Positions 50,160 through 62,800 of a DNA stretch of 64,000 nucleotides are shown here, one piece after another (position 1 is the first letter of the stretch; every line of letters begins with the position of its first letter). The position numbers and the translations under genes were made by a program. This DNA comes from Sapria himalayana (Eukaryota > Streptophyta > Magnoliopsida > Malpighiales > Rafflesiaceae), in the NCBI GenBank assembly GCA_029783825.1, contig JAREIK010001479.1:216102-280101 (forward strand), read 5' to 3'. The notes under the pieces are model-generated. The model saw only the letters and a list, made by a program, of their open reading frames with translations. It was not told the DNA's origin and made no database searches.

Positions 50160-50720
50160 TCTATGAAAACTTCTCCTCTGAAACTTGAATCAGAGAGGAG
50201 AACACGCTTCATCACTTCCAGAGCTTCTTTAACATCCTGAATATTTGGGGTAAAGCCATCGAGCGAAAACATTACGTCGCCACACCCGTCGACAATGAAG
50301 GAATCATAGCCATATTTCCGCATCACGGCTTCTTCGACACGAACATGAGCCATCGTATTGAACATGAAGGCATCGAAAAATGAAGGAGCCCCAACTGGAG
50401 TGATCATCAGCTCCTGAAAAGCAAGACAGTTATCTGCATGTGATCCACCATTAAGCAGCTTGCAAGAAGGAACAGGCAAAACTAGCGTCGCAGTGCCTGT
50501 AAGGTCCACCATGGGTTTGAGGAGAGGGAGATCCTTGACATAAGTTTGCATAATCAACTAGTTTTCTTGCCACATCTTGCACCGACGACACAACTTGCTT
50601 TGAGTTTGCGACCAGCCCCATTGCATTTTTCCAGTCTGCTTTTTCAATCACACTTGCCCAATCAGTTTGAAGAATTTCATTTTTCAGCCTTGCTAGAGAA
50701 ACTTATAATTTTTGGAATCC
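50160..50720 (-). pseudogene. Enolase-like segment captured in copia leader
   Basis: A minus-strand open frame (50557-50090, 155 codons) contains LVLPVPSCKLLNGGSHADN, LAFQELMITPVGAPSFFDAF, then KYGYD and LDGFTPNIQDVKEALEVMK. These align in order with enolase (the LPVPxxNxxNGGxHAGN, MQEFMxxPVGA and DEGGFAPNI blocks). Upstream sequence in another frame (KADWKNAMGLVANSKQVV and on to about 50720) may continue it across a frameshift near 50540, but that part does not clearly match enolase. Key residues are altered (DEGGFAPN reads SLDGFTPN), so no enzyme activity is expected. No introns are visible. It lies antisense between primer site and gag. Outer limits are approximate, and the last ~20 codons of the frame run into copia leader. 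A captured, processed fragment is the simplest reading; an insertion into the leader after copia arrival is the alternative. Confidence 0.75.
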
Positions 50721-50999
50721 ATGGAAATCAGGACTTGGACAGGAGCTGGAGCAGGCACAGTTAATTGAGGAACATAAACATAGCGTTATGAAGTGCTTTT
50801 CCTCCACCGTCAAGCCTTCCCAGCCCTGGAGATCATAAGAGAGGTCTACCTCCTCTGCCGTCTAGAACGAAGCTTTTCGACTATTTTTTTTCTCCACCCC
50901 AATACCTGCACGTGCCGTCGAAAGTGTTCTTCTACCTTTCGGGTGCTGTCACGCCACAATCTGAAGCTGTACTAGGGCTCTTTTTAATCTGAAGTAGAT

Positions 51000-53900
51000 A
51001 TGGCTGCTAAAACTTCCATTTTTTCCTCTATTATATCTGGATCTCCTATGATTACTTCGGAGAAATTGGTTGGCAGTGACAATTATCTTTCCTGGTCAGC
51101 TTCTGTTTAACTATGGTTTATGGGTCAAGGATGTGAGGATCACCTGGTTACACAGGAGACAGATATCTCTGAGGTTGACCGCGTACAGTGGAGGAAGATA
51201 GATGCCCAGTTATGTAGTATATTGTGGCAATCAGTTGATCATAAGATTCATCTTCATCTTCGGGCCTACAAAACTTGTTTTAAAATTTGGACTCAAGCTA
51301 AAGGATTATACACAAGTGATATCCAGCGTCTTTATAAGGTGACTTCTGCTATTGTCCATCTCAGCCAACAGGACTTGGATCTATTTACTTATATTAGCCA
51401 GATTGCTTCTCTTAAGGAAGAGTTCTTGACTGTGATGCCTCATACTTCTGATGTTGGGGCTCAACAAACACAGCTTGATAAGTTCTTCATGGTCCTTACT
51501 CTTATTGGCCTCCGTCCGGATCTTGAGCTTGTCCGCGATCAGATTCTTGGCAGTTCATCAGTTCCGTCCTTGGATGATGTGTTTGCTCGCCTCCTTCGTA
51601 TCTCGTCCACTCAGACTTTTCCATCTGATAGCACTTCAGATTATTCTGTGTTTGTTTCTCACACTACCACTCAAGGAGGCCGCAGTGATAACCGAGGTAG
51701 GGGCCAACGTCCTCATTGCACCTATTGCAATAAAATTGACCACACTCGTGATCGTTGCTATCAGTTACATGGACGGCCTCTTCGCAATGCCCATGTGGTC
51801 CAGTCCTCTGATTCTCAACTGCCTCAGCCTCCGAGCTCCTCCGCATCTCAGGCATATCAGTCTTATGTTGCCTCTGTTGCCCAGCCTGGTAATGCCTCTG
51901 TCTGCCTTACCCATACATTTTCTCTTGGATCCTGGATTCTAGATTCTGGAGCTTCTGATCACATATCTGATAATAAGGATCTTTTCTCCTCTATTTCTAC
52001 TACCTCTGCTTTACCTATTGTTACCTTAGCTAATGGTTCTCAAACTGTGGCTAAAGGTATTGGTTTGACCCTTCCTCTACCTACTCTACCTCTCACTTCT
52101 GTCCTTTATACTCCTAAATGTCCTTTTAATCTTATTTCCATCAGCAAAATCACTCGTACTCTTAATTGCTCTATTACCTTTTCTGATAAATTTGTGACCT
52201 TGCAGGACCGGAGTACGGAGAAGACGATTGACATAGGACGTGAGTCTCAAGGCCTCTATCACCTCACCTTGGATTCATCTCCTGCAGTTTGCATTTCCAC
52301 TGATGCTCCTCTCCTCATTCACAATCGTTTGGGCTACCCTAGTCTCTCCAAGTTCCAGAATATGGTTCCTCGTTTTTCCACTTTGTCGTCGCTTTCGTGT
52401 GAGTCATGTCAGTTTGGGAAACATACTCGTGTCTCGTTCCCAAAGCGTTTGGATAATCGGGCAAAGTCTTCTTTTGAGCTTGTCCACACTAATGTTTGGG
52501 ATCCTTTTCGGACTGCGTCTACTTTAGGATTTCAGTATTTTGTCACTTTTATTGATGACTATTCTCGATGTACTTGATTATTTTTAATGAAAAATTGAGC
52601 TGAGTTATTTTCTATTTTTTCAGAAATTTTATGCTGAAATCCAGACCCAATTCAATATTTCTATTCGTGTGTTACGCAGTGACAATGCCAGGGAATAATT
52701 TTCATCCCCCTTTACTTCATTTATGTCTCATCATGGGATTCTTCATCAGTCTTCTTGTGTTCATACTCCTCAACAAAATAGGGTAGCTGAACGCAATAAT
52801 CGACATCTTGTTGAGACAGCTCGTACTATCCTCCTCCATAGTAATGTTCCTCTTCGTTTTTGGGGGGAAGCTGTTCTTACCGCTTGTTATTTGATTAATC
52901 GTATGCCCTCCTCTGTTTTACATGATCAGATTCCTCATTCCCTTCTCTTCCCTGACCAACCACTTTATTTCATTCCTCCTTGTGTCTTTGGTTGTACTTG
53001 CTTTGTTCATATTCTCACTCCTAGACAGGACAAGCTTTCAGCCAAAGCCATGAAGTGTCTCTTCTTGGGATATTCCAGACTTCAGAAAAGTTATCGTTGT
53101 TATTCTCTTGAGACTCATTGCTACTTTATCTCAGCTGATGTTACTTTCTTTGAGGACTCAGCATTCTTTTCCACCACTTCTGAGTCTCTTCATGTTTCTG
53201 CAGTCTTGCTCATTCCCATTGTCTCTTCACCTGATGTTGTGCCTCCTCGACCACTTCAGGTTTATCATCGTCGCCCTCGTGTCGATGCTCCTCTGTCGTT
53301 TGCTGAGGCACCTGCTGACTCACTTCCTATCCCTTCGGCTTCTCCTGCCCTGGCTCCACCCTCTCCTGATGACTTACCCATTGCTACTCGGAAAGGTAAT
53401 CGCACTACTCGTAATCCTCATCCTATTTACAATTTTTTGAGTTATCATCGATTATCTTCACCCTATTCTGCTTTTGTCTCTGCTATATCCTCGGTTTCTC
53501 TTCCAAAGAGCACCCATGAAGCTCTTTCTCATCCAGGCTAGCGACAGGCAATGGTGGATGAAATGGCTGCTCTACACTCTAATGTCACTTGGAATCTTGT
53601 TGTTTTACTCTCTGGTAAATCTACAGTTGGTTGTCGTTTGGTCTATGCAATTAAGGTTGGTCCTGAAGGTCAGGTTGATTGCCTTAAGGCCGGCTTAGTT
53701 GCTAAAGGCTATACTCAGATTTATGGTTCTGATTATGCTGACACATTCTCCCTTGTTGCCAAGATTGCTTCTGTTCGCCTGCTTCTCTCCATGGCTGCTA
53801 TGTGTTCTTGGCCTCTTTATCAGTTGAATATTAAAAATGTCTTCCTTCATGATGATCTTGCCAAGGAAGTTTATATGGAGCAACCTACTGGTTTTGTTGC

Positions 53901-55037
53901 TCAGGGGAGTCTGGTTTAGTGTGCAAGTTATGCCGTTCTCTATATGGCTTGAAACAATCTCCTCGAGCATGGTTTAATCGTTTTAGTTCTGTTGTTCAAG
54001 AATTTGACATGTTTCGCAGTACAGCAGACCATTCAGTTTTCTATCATCATAACTCCTTGGGGCAGTGTATTTATCTGGTTGTTTATGTGGATGACATTGT
54101 CATTACATGCAGTGATCAGGATGGTATTCAGAAACTAAAACATCTTTTTACCTACTTTCAGACCAAAGATTTGGGGAAACTCAAGTATTTCTTGGGAATT
54201 GAGATAGCTCAATCTAGTTCCGGTGTGGTCTTTTCCCAAAGGAAGTATGTTTTAGACATCCTGGAAGATACTGGTATGTTAGATTGTAAACCGGTAGACA
54301 TACCTATGGATCCAAATGTCAAACTTGTACCAGGACAGGGGGAGCCTTTAGGAGACCCTGGGAGATATCGACGACTCATAGGTAAATTGAACTATCTCAC
54401 CATTACTCATCCAGACATTTCTTTTCCTGTGAATGTTGTTAGTCAATTCCTACCGTCACCATGTGATAGCCATTGGGATGCCGTAATCCGCATTCTTCGA
54501 TATATCAAAAGTACACCAGGCCAAGGTATGTTGTACAAGAACATAGGTCATACTCAAATTGTTAGTTACACAAATGCAGATTGGGCTGGCTCACCCACAG
54601 ATAGACGTTCCACTTCAGGGTACTGTGTTTTTATTATAGGTAATCTAATATCTTGAAAAAGTAAGAAACAAGATGTAGTAGCTAGATCTAGCGCTGAAGC
54701 TGAGTATCGAGTCATGGCTTTGGCAACATGTGAACTCATATGGTTGAAACATCTTCTTCGAGCGTTGAGATTTGGAAAGGATGAAGAGATGAAACTCATC
54801 TGTGATAACCAGGCCGCATTACATATTGCATCCAATCCAGTCTTTCATGAAAGGACCAAGCATATTGAAGTTGATTGTCACTTCATTAGAGAGAAGATCG
54901 TATCAGGATGTATTGCTACAAGTTTTGTTAATTCAAATGATCAACTAGCAGATATCTTCACTAAATCTCTCAGTTGTCCTAGGATTAAATACATTTGTAA
55001 CAAGCTTGGTGCATATGACGTATATGCTCCAGCTTGA
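51000..55037 (+). pseudogene. Copia gag-pol polyprotein, broken
   Basis: Begins MAAKTSIFSS at 51000. Gag extends to a zinc knuckle CTYCNKIDHTRDRC (about 51718-51760). Protease has WILDSGASDHIS (51930-51970). Integrase has the HNRLGYPSLSKF and CESCQFGKH zinc-binding parts (52320-52430), a core where the first catalytic Asp is replaced (VHTNVWDPF), then LRSDNARE and the Glu-containing VAERNNRHLVE. RT runs over about 53550-54300 with YVDDIVIT near 54090. RNase H has NADWAGSPTDRRSTSGY and RSSAEAEYRVMA. Stops are at 51108, 52575, 52596, 52696, 53539 and 54654, with frameshifts in the T run 52615-52620 and near 53905-53918. The final stop is at 55035-55037, just before the polypurine tract. Confidence 0.93.
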
Positions 55038-55044
55038 GGGAGAG
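55033..55044 (+). promoter_or_regulatory. Polypurine tract of the copia element
   Basis: cttgagggagag lies directly before the 3' LTR, as expected for the plus-strand priming site. The gag-pol stop codon overlaps its beginning. Confidence 0.85.
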
Positions 55045-55118
55045 TGTTGAATATAAGATGGAATTGCTGAAGTCAGAAAAAAAAAGGTTTTCTCTCTCTC
55101 TCTCTCTCTCTCTCAACA
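55045..55118 (+). repeat. 3' LTR of short-LTR copia
   Basis: 74 bp from TGTTGAATATAAGA to TCTCAACA, containing an expanded TC microsatellite (about 55092-55114). Flanked by the second copy of cacct. Confidence 0.92.
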
Positions 55119-56959
55119 CACCTAAACACAATATAAATGATAGAAGTATACATAGATAAATATATATTTATTATATTATAAAAAAACTTTAAAATTTTAA
55201 TAAAAGAAATTTTTATATCTCAATTTAAATCATTAATAATAAACTTATAAATCTTATTATTAACATAATTAGATATCACATATTGATAATTAACATATGA
55301 TTCTAACATCTAGTGAATATAATTTCAATATCTCATATTCAGGATCGCTGACACATATATCTAATATAAAAAATTTTATCTAACAATTAATCTCTAATAG
55401 TTCTGATAAATATATTAATAATAATATTTTTATTTTAAATATTATAAATTATAATACTAAAAATTATATTCTAAATAATATATTTCTTTAAATATCATCG
55501 TAATACAATCATATATGACAATGTCATAATAAAGATAAAGGATTTAAAAAAATTTTATAATTTTTTTATTAAGTTACCACTTAAAATCTATATATGAAAA
55601 AGTATTACATGCAAATAATACATCATGACTAATTGATAAGTCAGACATCACAAACACGACTTTGTTATATTTATTAAATTTATTAATATAAATAATTTTT
55701 TTAATTTATAATATCTTATTTTATCATTCTTATTAGTAGATATAAGAATTCTATGATAAAAAAATTAGAAATAGATCTACATAATATTGATTATCATGTA
55801 ATCCTCCCAAAATCTAATTAAAAAACTCATAAAAATAATCAATTTAATAATATCTTTCCTTTCAAAGTCATTATTATAAATGAATAAGATCAATTAATCT
55901 GAAGTTGATTTAATTTCAAAAGCTTTTCCACTCAGTTAAGTTTGCTTAGGATTTAATGCATCATCTTTTTATAGTGCATTGATCAAATATCTCTTAATAT
56001 GACAATTTCACTAGTTCTCCTATATGCACATATATTTTTATAATATATACATAATTTTTTTTAACATTCCTAAAAATTTTATTTTTAATTATGTTAAATT
56101 GAATTCAAACTGATGAAATTCAGCTAATTTTAGATTTTTTAAGCAAATTGGTCAAGGGCAATGAAAGGCACACGTACCATAATAGCATAACTTTATTTGA
56201 TCAACAGTCATAATCCATCTCTTTTTATAAACTAACAAACTCATAACATAGAGCCAACAACACAACTGAGTAGAGAAAAAGAAGATATAAGAAATGAAAA
56301 TCAAAAAAATAAGAAATAAAAAAGAGGAAAGAAAAAAAAAAGATAAAATAAATTTCATAAATATCAAAAAAAATTATATTCTATATTTTTAAAAATTTTA
56401 TATATTAAAATTATATTTTTTTTATTTTTTTTTATTTTTTTTTATTTTTTTTTATTTTTTTAATATTTAAAATGGGTAGAAATTCCACAATCATTGGATT
56501 TGTGCATAATAGTCATTGGAATCAAATCTGATGACTACAAATAATAAAAATAAAAGCTAATTTTTTTATTTTATTATAGACATTGATAGTGATGGGCACA
56601 ACCTATCACTTTCGTTGTCGAGCCCGATTACACAAACATAATGGGCAATGGCCAAGGAGAAGCTGGAGGCTCATAGTTTTTTTTAAAAAAAAAAAACCCA
56701 TGAGGCAATGACCCGTTGCCCATTCATATTGCTTGTGGATCATACCAATAAACTAGGCATGCATGTCGTGTCTGGCCCAGCACGAGACACAGTTGGATCC
56801 GACCTATAATGGCATGTGTCATGTCATGAGTCGGCAAGAACATGATCCATGAATGATTATGGATTATGTCGGATCAAGCCTAACCCGACTATTTCTAGTC
56901 ATGCCTCATGTCGTGTCTGAACCACCTAGCACATGTGACACCTCTACCAACACTCAGAA

Positions 56960-57697
56960 TTTTGTGAACAAATACCATGAATTTCAAGAAAGTCTATTGT
57001 TTTATTGTAGGTGGATGAAACATATTCATATGAAAGGTATTTGATGTGGAATACTAGGACATTTACTATTTAGTGGCCAAGATGATCATAATATATATTC
57101 TTATTTCTCTTACAGTATCTCACAATTATATGATATACTAGATAAACATGAAAAATATATTTGTTCATGATAATCTTAAGAATAAGATATTTTTAGAATA
57201 ACCAACAAGATTTTGAGCAGTACAATAAATTTTTAAACAAATAATCATCTCATTTGAGTTACATAGGTAGATTATTAATTTTTTTTATACTTTCAAAAGA
57301 TTCATGAAGCCAAGATATTTGTTGATTGTCTACGTGAAAGATAATCAGATTACTAGAGATGACATTGATAATCACTCAATTCAATGAGAACTTTTATACA
57401 CAATTTTAAGTGAATGACTAGTGAACTAGTATCGTAGTCTTTGTAAAAATTTATTATTTGTTTAGGGTAGGTATTCACGGTGAAACAAATTTAGATAAGA
57501 AGGTAGTCATCTTAATGCGAGACTTGTAGCGAGAAAAAATAATTATATATTTGATGTAGACTACTAGGAAACTTATTCTCTAGTAGCTAAGATGATCACG
57601 GCATGTATTATTATTTCTCTTATAAAATCTCAAGTTGAAGTATATACCAGTTAGACATAAAAAATATATTATTTCAATAGCCAATTTTAAAAGATAT
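56960..57697 (+). pseudogene. Copia reverse transcriptase fragments, duplicated
   Basis: Two decayed copies of the same RT block lie at about 57035-57240 and 57545-57690. Both carry the YxxETF...A/GKMIT and SQLxxxDIKxxFVHD stretch in broken form (shared agctaagatgatcaNgg and cttatttctcttaNa words). Between them, a FLIVYVKDNQITRDDID remnant near 57320-57370 corresponds to the YVDD region with the first Asp changed. Plus strand, intronic. It resembles the fragment at 10930-12297. Confidence 0.6.
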
Positions 57698-58796
57698 TAG
57701 AGATATCAAGTGGGTTGGGTAGCCCAGGCACGACACAAGGCACGACCTAAATTAGCAGTGTCTAGCCCTACCTGCGGGTTCCAAAACAATGCCTAGACCA
57801 GAGTCATGCTAGCCAGAAGCAAGGTTCGTGTCATACTGGGTCGGGGCCAACTGTGACTTATGACAACCAAGCACGACTTGCATACCTAGGCCAGTAGCAA
57901 AATACAAAGGCATGTCACCCATGACTCGTGATCAGACATGGGTCATGGGTCACAGAATAATGGACTACAACTTAATATTTTTTTTATATAAAAATGATAA
58001 TCCAACTAACTTTCTATGTCTATTATGTTTTCATATACTGGATGCTGACATGGAAAGCAATAGGCAGAGCTGATCACTTCCCATGTTGCCTAAAAAATAA
58101 AAAAAAATGTTCAAAAATTTTGTAACCATCAAATTTATTTCTAATTGTTACAGAAAGAAATCTAAAAGCTATCGGATATCTGACCAATTAACTTTAAAAA
58201 AAATAAAAAAAATAAAAAAAATATATATTATTTTAATATGAAAATATTTTATAAATATAGAATATAAATTTCTTGAATTTCATTCTCTTACCTCTTATTA
58301 TCTTCCTCTCTTCTTTCTCTTTTTCTCTTTTGAGTTCAGTACCCATTTTAAATTTTAATTTATTATTATTATTTATTTGTGGTGATGACTGATCAGGCCT
58401 GCCAAGTTTAGAAAAAAAAGAAAATATAATGGAAAGTGAAATACAAGTGTGGAGTGCTGGTTGCTATTCTAAAAAATATATGACATTGTAGTTACGGTAC
58501 ACAAATTTTTTTTATTAATTATTTATATTTTCTTATTAAATATTTAAAATTTCAAATACAAATAAAAAATGATAATTATGAGTTTAATAATAATGAATTT
58601 GATGTTAATATAGATAATAATGATAACTCGACCAAAATATCTTAGGTCAAAACTAAGTTCTCTCTAATGATTTCGATTCAAACTCATTTGCCTAAAAAAT
58701 CAAAAATTAAGTAAACTTCGATAAAACGAACACATTTTAAAATAATAAAAAATAAAAATTCTAGATATTAAAAAAAATCAACACAATGTATATATT

Positions 58797-58840
58797 ATAA
58801 ATATATAAATATATAAATATATAAATATATAAATATATAA

Positions 58841-58874
<34 letters not shown>

Positions 58875-58875
58875 G
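58797..58875. repeat. (ATATAAAT)n / (AT)n microsatellite
   Basis: Repeated aaatatat units of 8 bp, then a pure AT run ending near 58873. Lies in the hAT relic just before the zinc-finger remnant. Confidence 0.95.
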
Positions 58876-59819
58876 AGTATAAATATCTTTGATTACCTTA
58901 AGAAACATATCGATCAATATACCAAAACATATGATATATAAGATCACAAAAAAATCCAACTGAGCAACAATCAATGAAGTTGAATCAAGTTTAACTTCGT
59001 TGACCCTTGATATACCACAAAAACTTTGAAAGTAAAAGCATAGGCAAACTAATTATGATTGAGTATTTCAATTAAATTTTCAAAAAATTTTAGAATAATC
59101 AATATTATGCGAGCCTACTTTCTTGTTGATAATAAGATTTCTAGATTCATAAATATGAATAATATAATAAATTAGGATAAATTAAAAAAATAATTACTAA
59201 TTAATAAATTTAAAAAATATAATTAAATAATGTTTATGATGTCCGATAACTAGACTAGTTGCGATAGTCATCATTCACATATCTCACTACTCACTATGTA
59301 GATTCAAAATAAAAGTTAATAAAAAATTTTAGGATTTCTTGAAATCCTTTATCATCATAATGATCATGTCATATAGGAGTGTATGATAAGTTTTTTAAGA
59401 AATATGATATCCAGAATAAAATTTTTAATATTACATTCAATAATACTTCTAAGTTCTAATAATAGAATATATATTAATATATTCGTCAAGACCATTAAAG
59501 ATAGCTTGTTAAGTAAAATATTTTATATTAAGAATATATGTCATATAATTAACTCAATAATATAAGTGAGAATAAAAGATATTGATCTCACTTAAGATAA
59601 AAAAAATTATTAAAATATATTAGGATACCTAATAAACTACATGAATTTAGCAGTCTTTATTTATCAAAAAGGCTTAAAAAAATTCTAAATAAATGTGAAA
59701 TAAAATTATAATTATATCTATCTTATGTTAAAGTTGTGTTTGCTACCAACATATAATATATGATTAAATAAGAATAATGAACTTATTATTAATAATTCAT
59801 ACTACAATACAAAAATTTT

Positions 59820-62800
59820 TTTCATAAAATTACTAAAAATTTTCTATGACATGATAAATATATATTGTCTATGCATACTCCTACCAGTTACATTGCACCC
59901 AAGCACATGCATGACATCAATAGTATGTTTAATAAGTATAAAGAATATTATATATTTAATGATATGACTGCTGAAATAAAAACTAAATATTTAAAATACT
60001 TATCCTCCATTCTAACTCTATATTACTTAGATATTTATATGGATCCTAATATTAAGCTAAATTTAATAAAAAATATATTAAAATACATATCCACTTGCTA
60101 TGTTGCACGGATACACCTAGGAACTGCCATGTTGCCGTGTCCGATCCGTGTCGTTGTGTCCACGTGTCGGACACGTGGACATGGTGACACGGGTCGAATA
60201 CGTGTCCGATACGCGTCAGAGACATATCTGACGCGTTATTCAGAAACAGTCGTCATTAATAACAGACGCGTCGTTTACCTACAGACGCGTCGTTTACCAA
60301 CTGATGCGTTTTTACGATTATAACTCGTCAGAAATACACTATATATTAACTATTACTCCTACATCTCCAACAAATTGAGGAGCACACCACCGACAGTGAG
60401 TTGCCGACAAGCCGATTGCGAGAAATAGTTGTCAATTGTCATTGCGTCAAATGGGGAGGAAAGTAACACACCGCCGAGGCGCCGACAATACCTAAGGTAA
60501 CCTAATTCTATAAAGGGAAGGGGGAGTTTTGAAATCTGTATCGGGAGGGGGGAGAGTTCGAAAATCAAAACTGTAAAGGGAGGGTGGGGGGGGGGGTGTT
60601 AGAGGGTTTAAATTTTTTTTACATTATTTTAAAATACAGAATTTTAAATTATTTTAAAATACCTAATATTCATAATTAATAATTTTTATTTTTAATTTTA
60701 TTTTTTTTATCATGACGTATCCTAGTCGTATTTGTATCCTAGTTTTTTAGAATTTGCCGTGTTCACGTGTCCTGTCGTATCTCCGTGTCCGTATGCGTGT
60801 CCATGCAACATAGTCTACTTGTATGAACCAAGCAGATAAACCTAAATATTTTATTCACCAAAAATTAAGTGACGTGTTTACATATTACAATATCAAGTAT
60901 GATAGTTGTAAAGAACCTTCAAGAACAAGAATAAATATTATTTTCGAAGATAATATCTTTTTTATTTAATTAACTAAAAGCAAATAAATGGGTGGTTCAT
61001 TGAATAAGAGGGAGGCATGACTGCTGAGAAGATTGTTGAGATGATAAACATATATTTGTCTATGCATACTCCCACCAATTGTATTGCACCCAAGCACATG
61101 CATGACATCAATAATATGTTTAATAAGTATAAAGGACATTATATATTTAATGACAAAACTGTTGAGATGAAAACTAAATATTTAAAATACTTATCCTTCA
61201 TTCTAACTCTATATTACTTGAATATCTATATGGACCCTAATTAAGCTGAATTTGATTGAAAATATATTAAAATATATATCCAATTATATGAACCAAGCAG
61301 ACGAACCTAAATATTTTATTCACCAAAAATTAAGTTGTGTATTTACATATTATAATTCTAAGTATGATAGTTAAAAAGAATCTTCAAGTACGAACATAGA
61401 TATTATTTTCAGAGATAATATCTTTTTTATTTAATTAGCTAAGGGCAAATGAATAGGTGATTCGTTAAATAGGAAGAAAATTATCTCAGTACTCAGATAT
61501 CAATTACTATTTCATTATATCACACAATGATAATAAAAATTTAAATATTTTAACTAAGTAAAAATCATATGAATCTACTTATCTTGTGTTATTTGAGATA
61601 ACACATGATATATTAAGTCATTCTGATGTCTAACATAATATCGAAGTCTTCTTTTTCTGTGATAGCATATTTCAAATATGAGATCCAAATTACTATTATA
61701 TATCATAGAGACAATTATATGCATGAAAGACTAAAATATGAGATTAGATATTTAGAATAAAGTAAAAAAATTATTGATAAATGATAACTTATGAACATTA
61801 AGATCAAGGATACCAAGATCATCACTAGTGATATTTTCAGATGCATACATAATAATGATGATCTGCATCTGCAATATCATACTACAAATACAGATTAATG
61901 ATTCATATTATTTTAAATTATTTTTTTCCTATGATATGAAATTTTGTTTAATTTTATATTATTGACAATTTATATTGGGATACAAAAATTTCTTTTATGA
62001 AATTATTAAAAATTTTTTATGATACAACGAATAAGTATTCATCTATGCATACTCCGACCACTTACATTTCACTCAGATGCATACATGACATCAATAGCAT
62101 GTTTGACAAATATAGATAACATCATGCATTTAGTAAAATGACTTAAGATAAAAGCCAAGTATTTAAAATATTTGTCCTTTATTCTAACTTTATATTACTT
62201 AGATGCCTATATGAATTCTAATATTAAGATAAATTAAATAAAAAATATATTAAGATATATATCCACTTGTGTGAACCAAGCAGACATCAAAAAGTTTTAT
62301 TCACAAAAAATTAAATAACATGTTTACATATTATAACACTAAGTATGATAGTTATAGCGAGCCTTCAACTACGAATATGAATATCATATGTGAAAATTAT
62401 AATTTTTTATTCAGTTAGCTAAAATAAATAAATAAATAATCCGTTGAATAAGAACAAGTTATCTCGATACTTAGATATAAAAAACTATATCTTTTCACAT
62501 GATAATAATAGAAATTTTGTATATTTTGAGTTAGTGAAAATTATACGAATCTATCTCGAACTATTTAATATGACACGTGATCTATTAATCCATATGATAT
62601 CTAGCATAGTATCAGAATCTACTTTTTTATGATAACACATTTCAAAAAAAAAAGATCAAAACTACTACAAGATATTATAAAAATATTTACATGCATGAAA
62701 GATTAAAAAGATAAAATTAGAGAGTTAGAATAAAGTAAAAAAATTACTGACAGATAATGACTCACAAACATCAAGATTAAGAATATTGAGATCACCGCTA

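Larger units (their letters stand above)
50026..55118 (+). mobile_element. Ty1/copia retrotransposon with 70-74 bp LTRs
   Basis: A complete element of 5093 bp bounded by a perfect 5-bp duplication cacct (50021-50025 and 55119-55123). LTRs are 50026-50095 and 55045-55118, both TG...CA. The primer site begins directly after the 5' LTR (tggtatcagagcc at 50096), and a polypurine tract (cttgagggagag, 55033-55044) directly precedes the 3' LTR. Between them are an enolase-like antisense segment (about 50160-50720) and a gag-pol pseudogene (51000-55037). The base composition is clearly less AT-rich than the old hAT it landed in, consistent with a younger insertion. Confidence 0.95.
48667..56946 (-). 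mobile_element. Old hAT relic interrupted by a copia element
   Basis: The right end TGTGACACCTCTA (to 56946) is clear. The left end is placed at a decayed TAAAAATATCAA (48667), and flanking 8-mers do not match well, so that boundary is uncertain. The minus-strand transposase relic has its C-terminal part at 48900-50020, and its catalytic and zinc-finger parts at 55124-55990. The two halves join at ATGCACC/TAAACACAATATAAATG when the copia (50026-55118) and one copy of its cacct duplication are removed, matching 4375-4420. A T/A tract at 56405-56465 matches that of the 2164-10921 element. Confidence 0.75.

Noticed and set aside
50090..50557. A functional host enolase gene
   Set aside because: It covers only part of the enzyme, has altered catalytic-loop residues, a probable frameshift upstream, and lies between the primer site and gag of a retrotransposon.
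59865..60323. 152-codon open frame as a real gene
   Set aside because: It runs from a hAT transposase relic across a MITE boundary at 60098, so it is a chance fusion.
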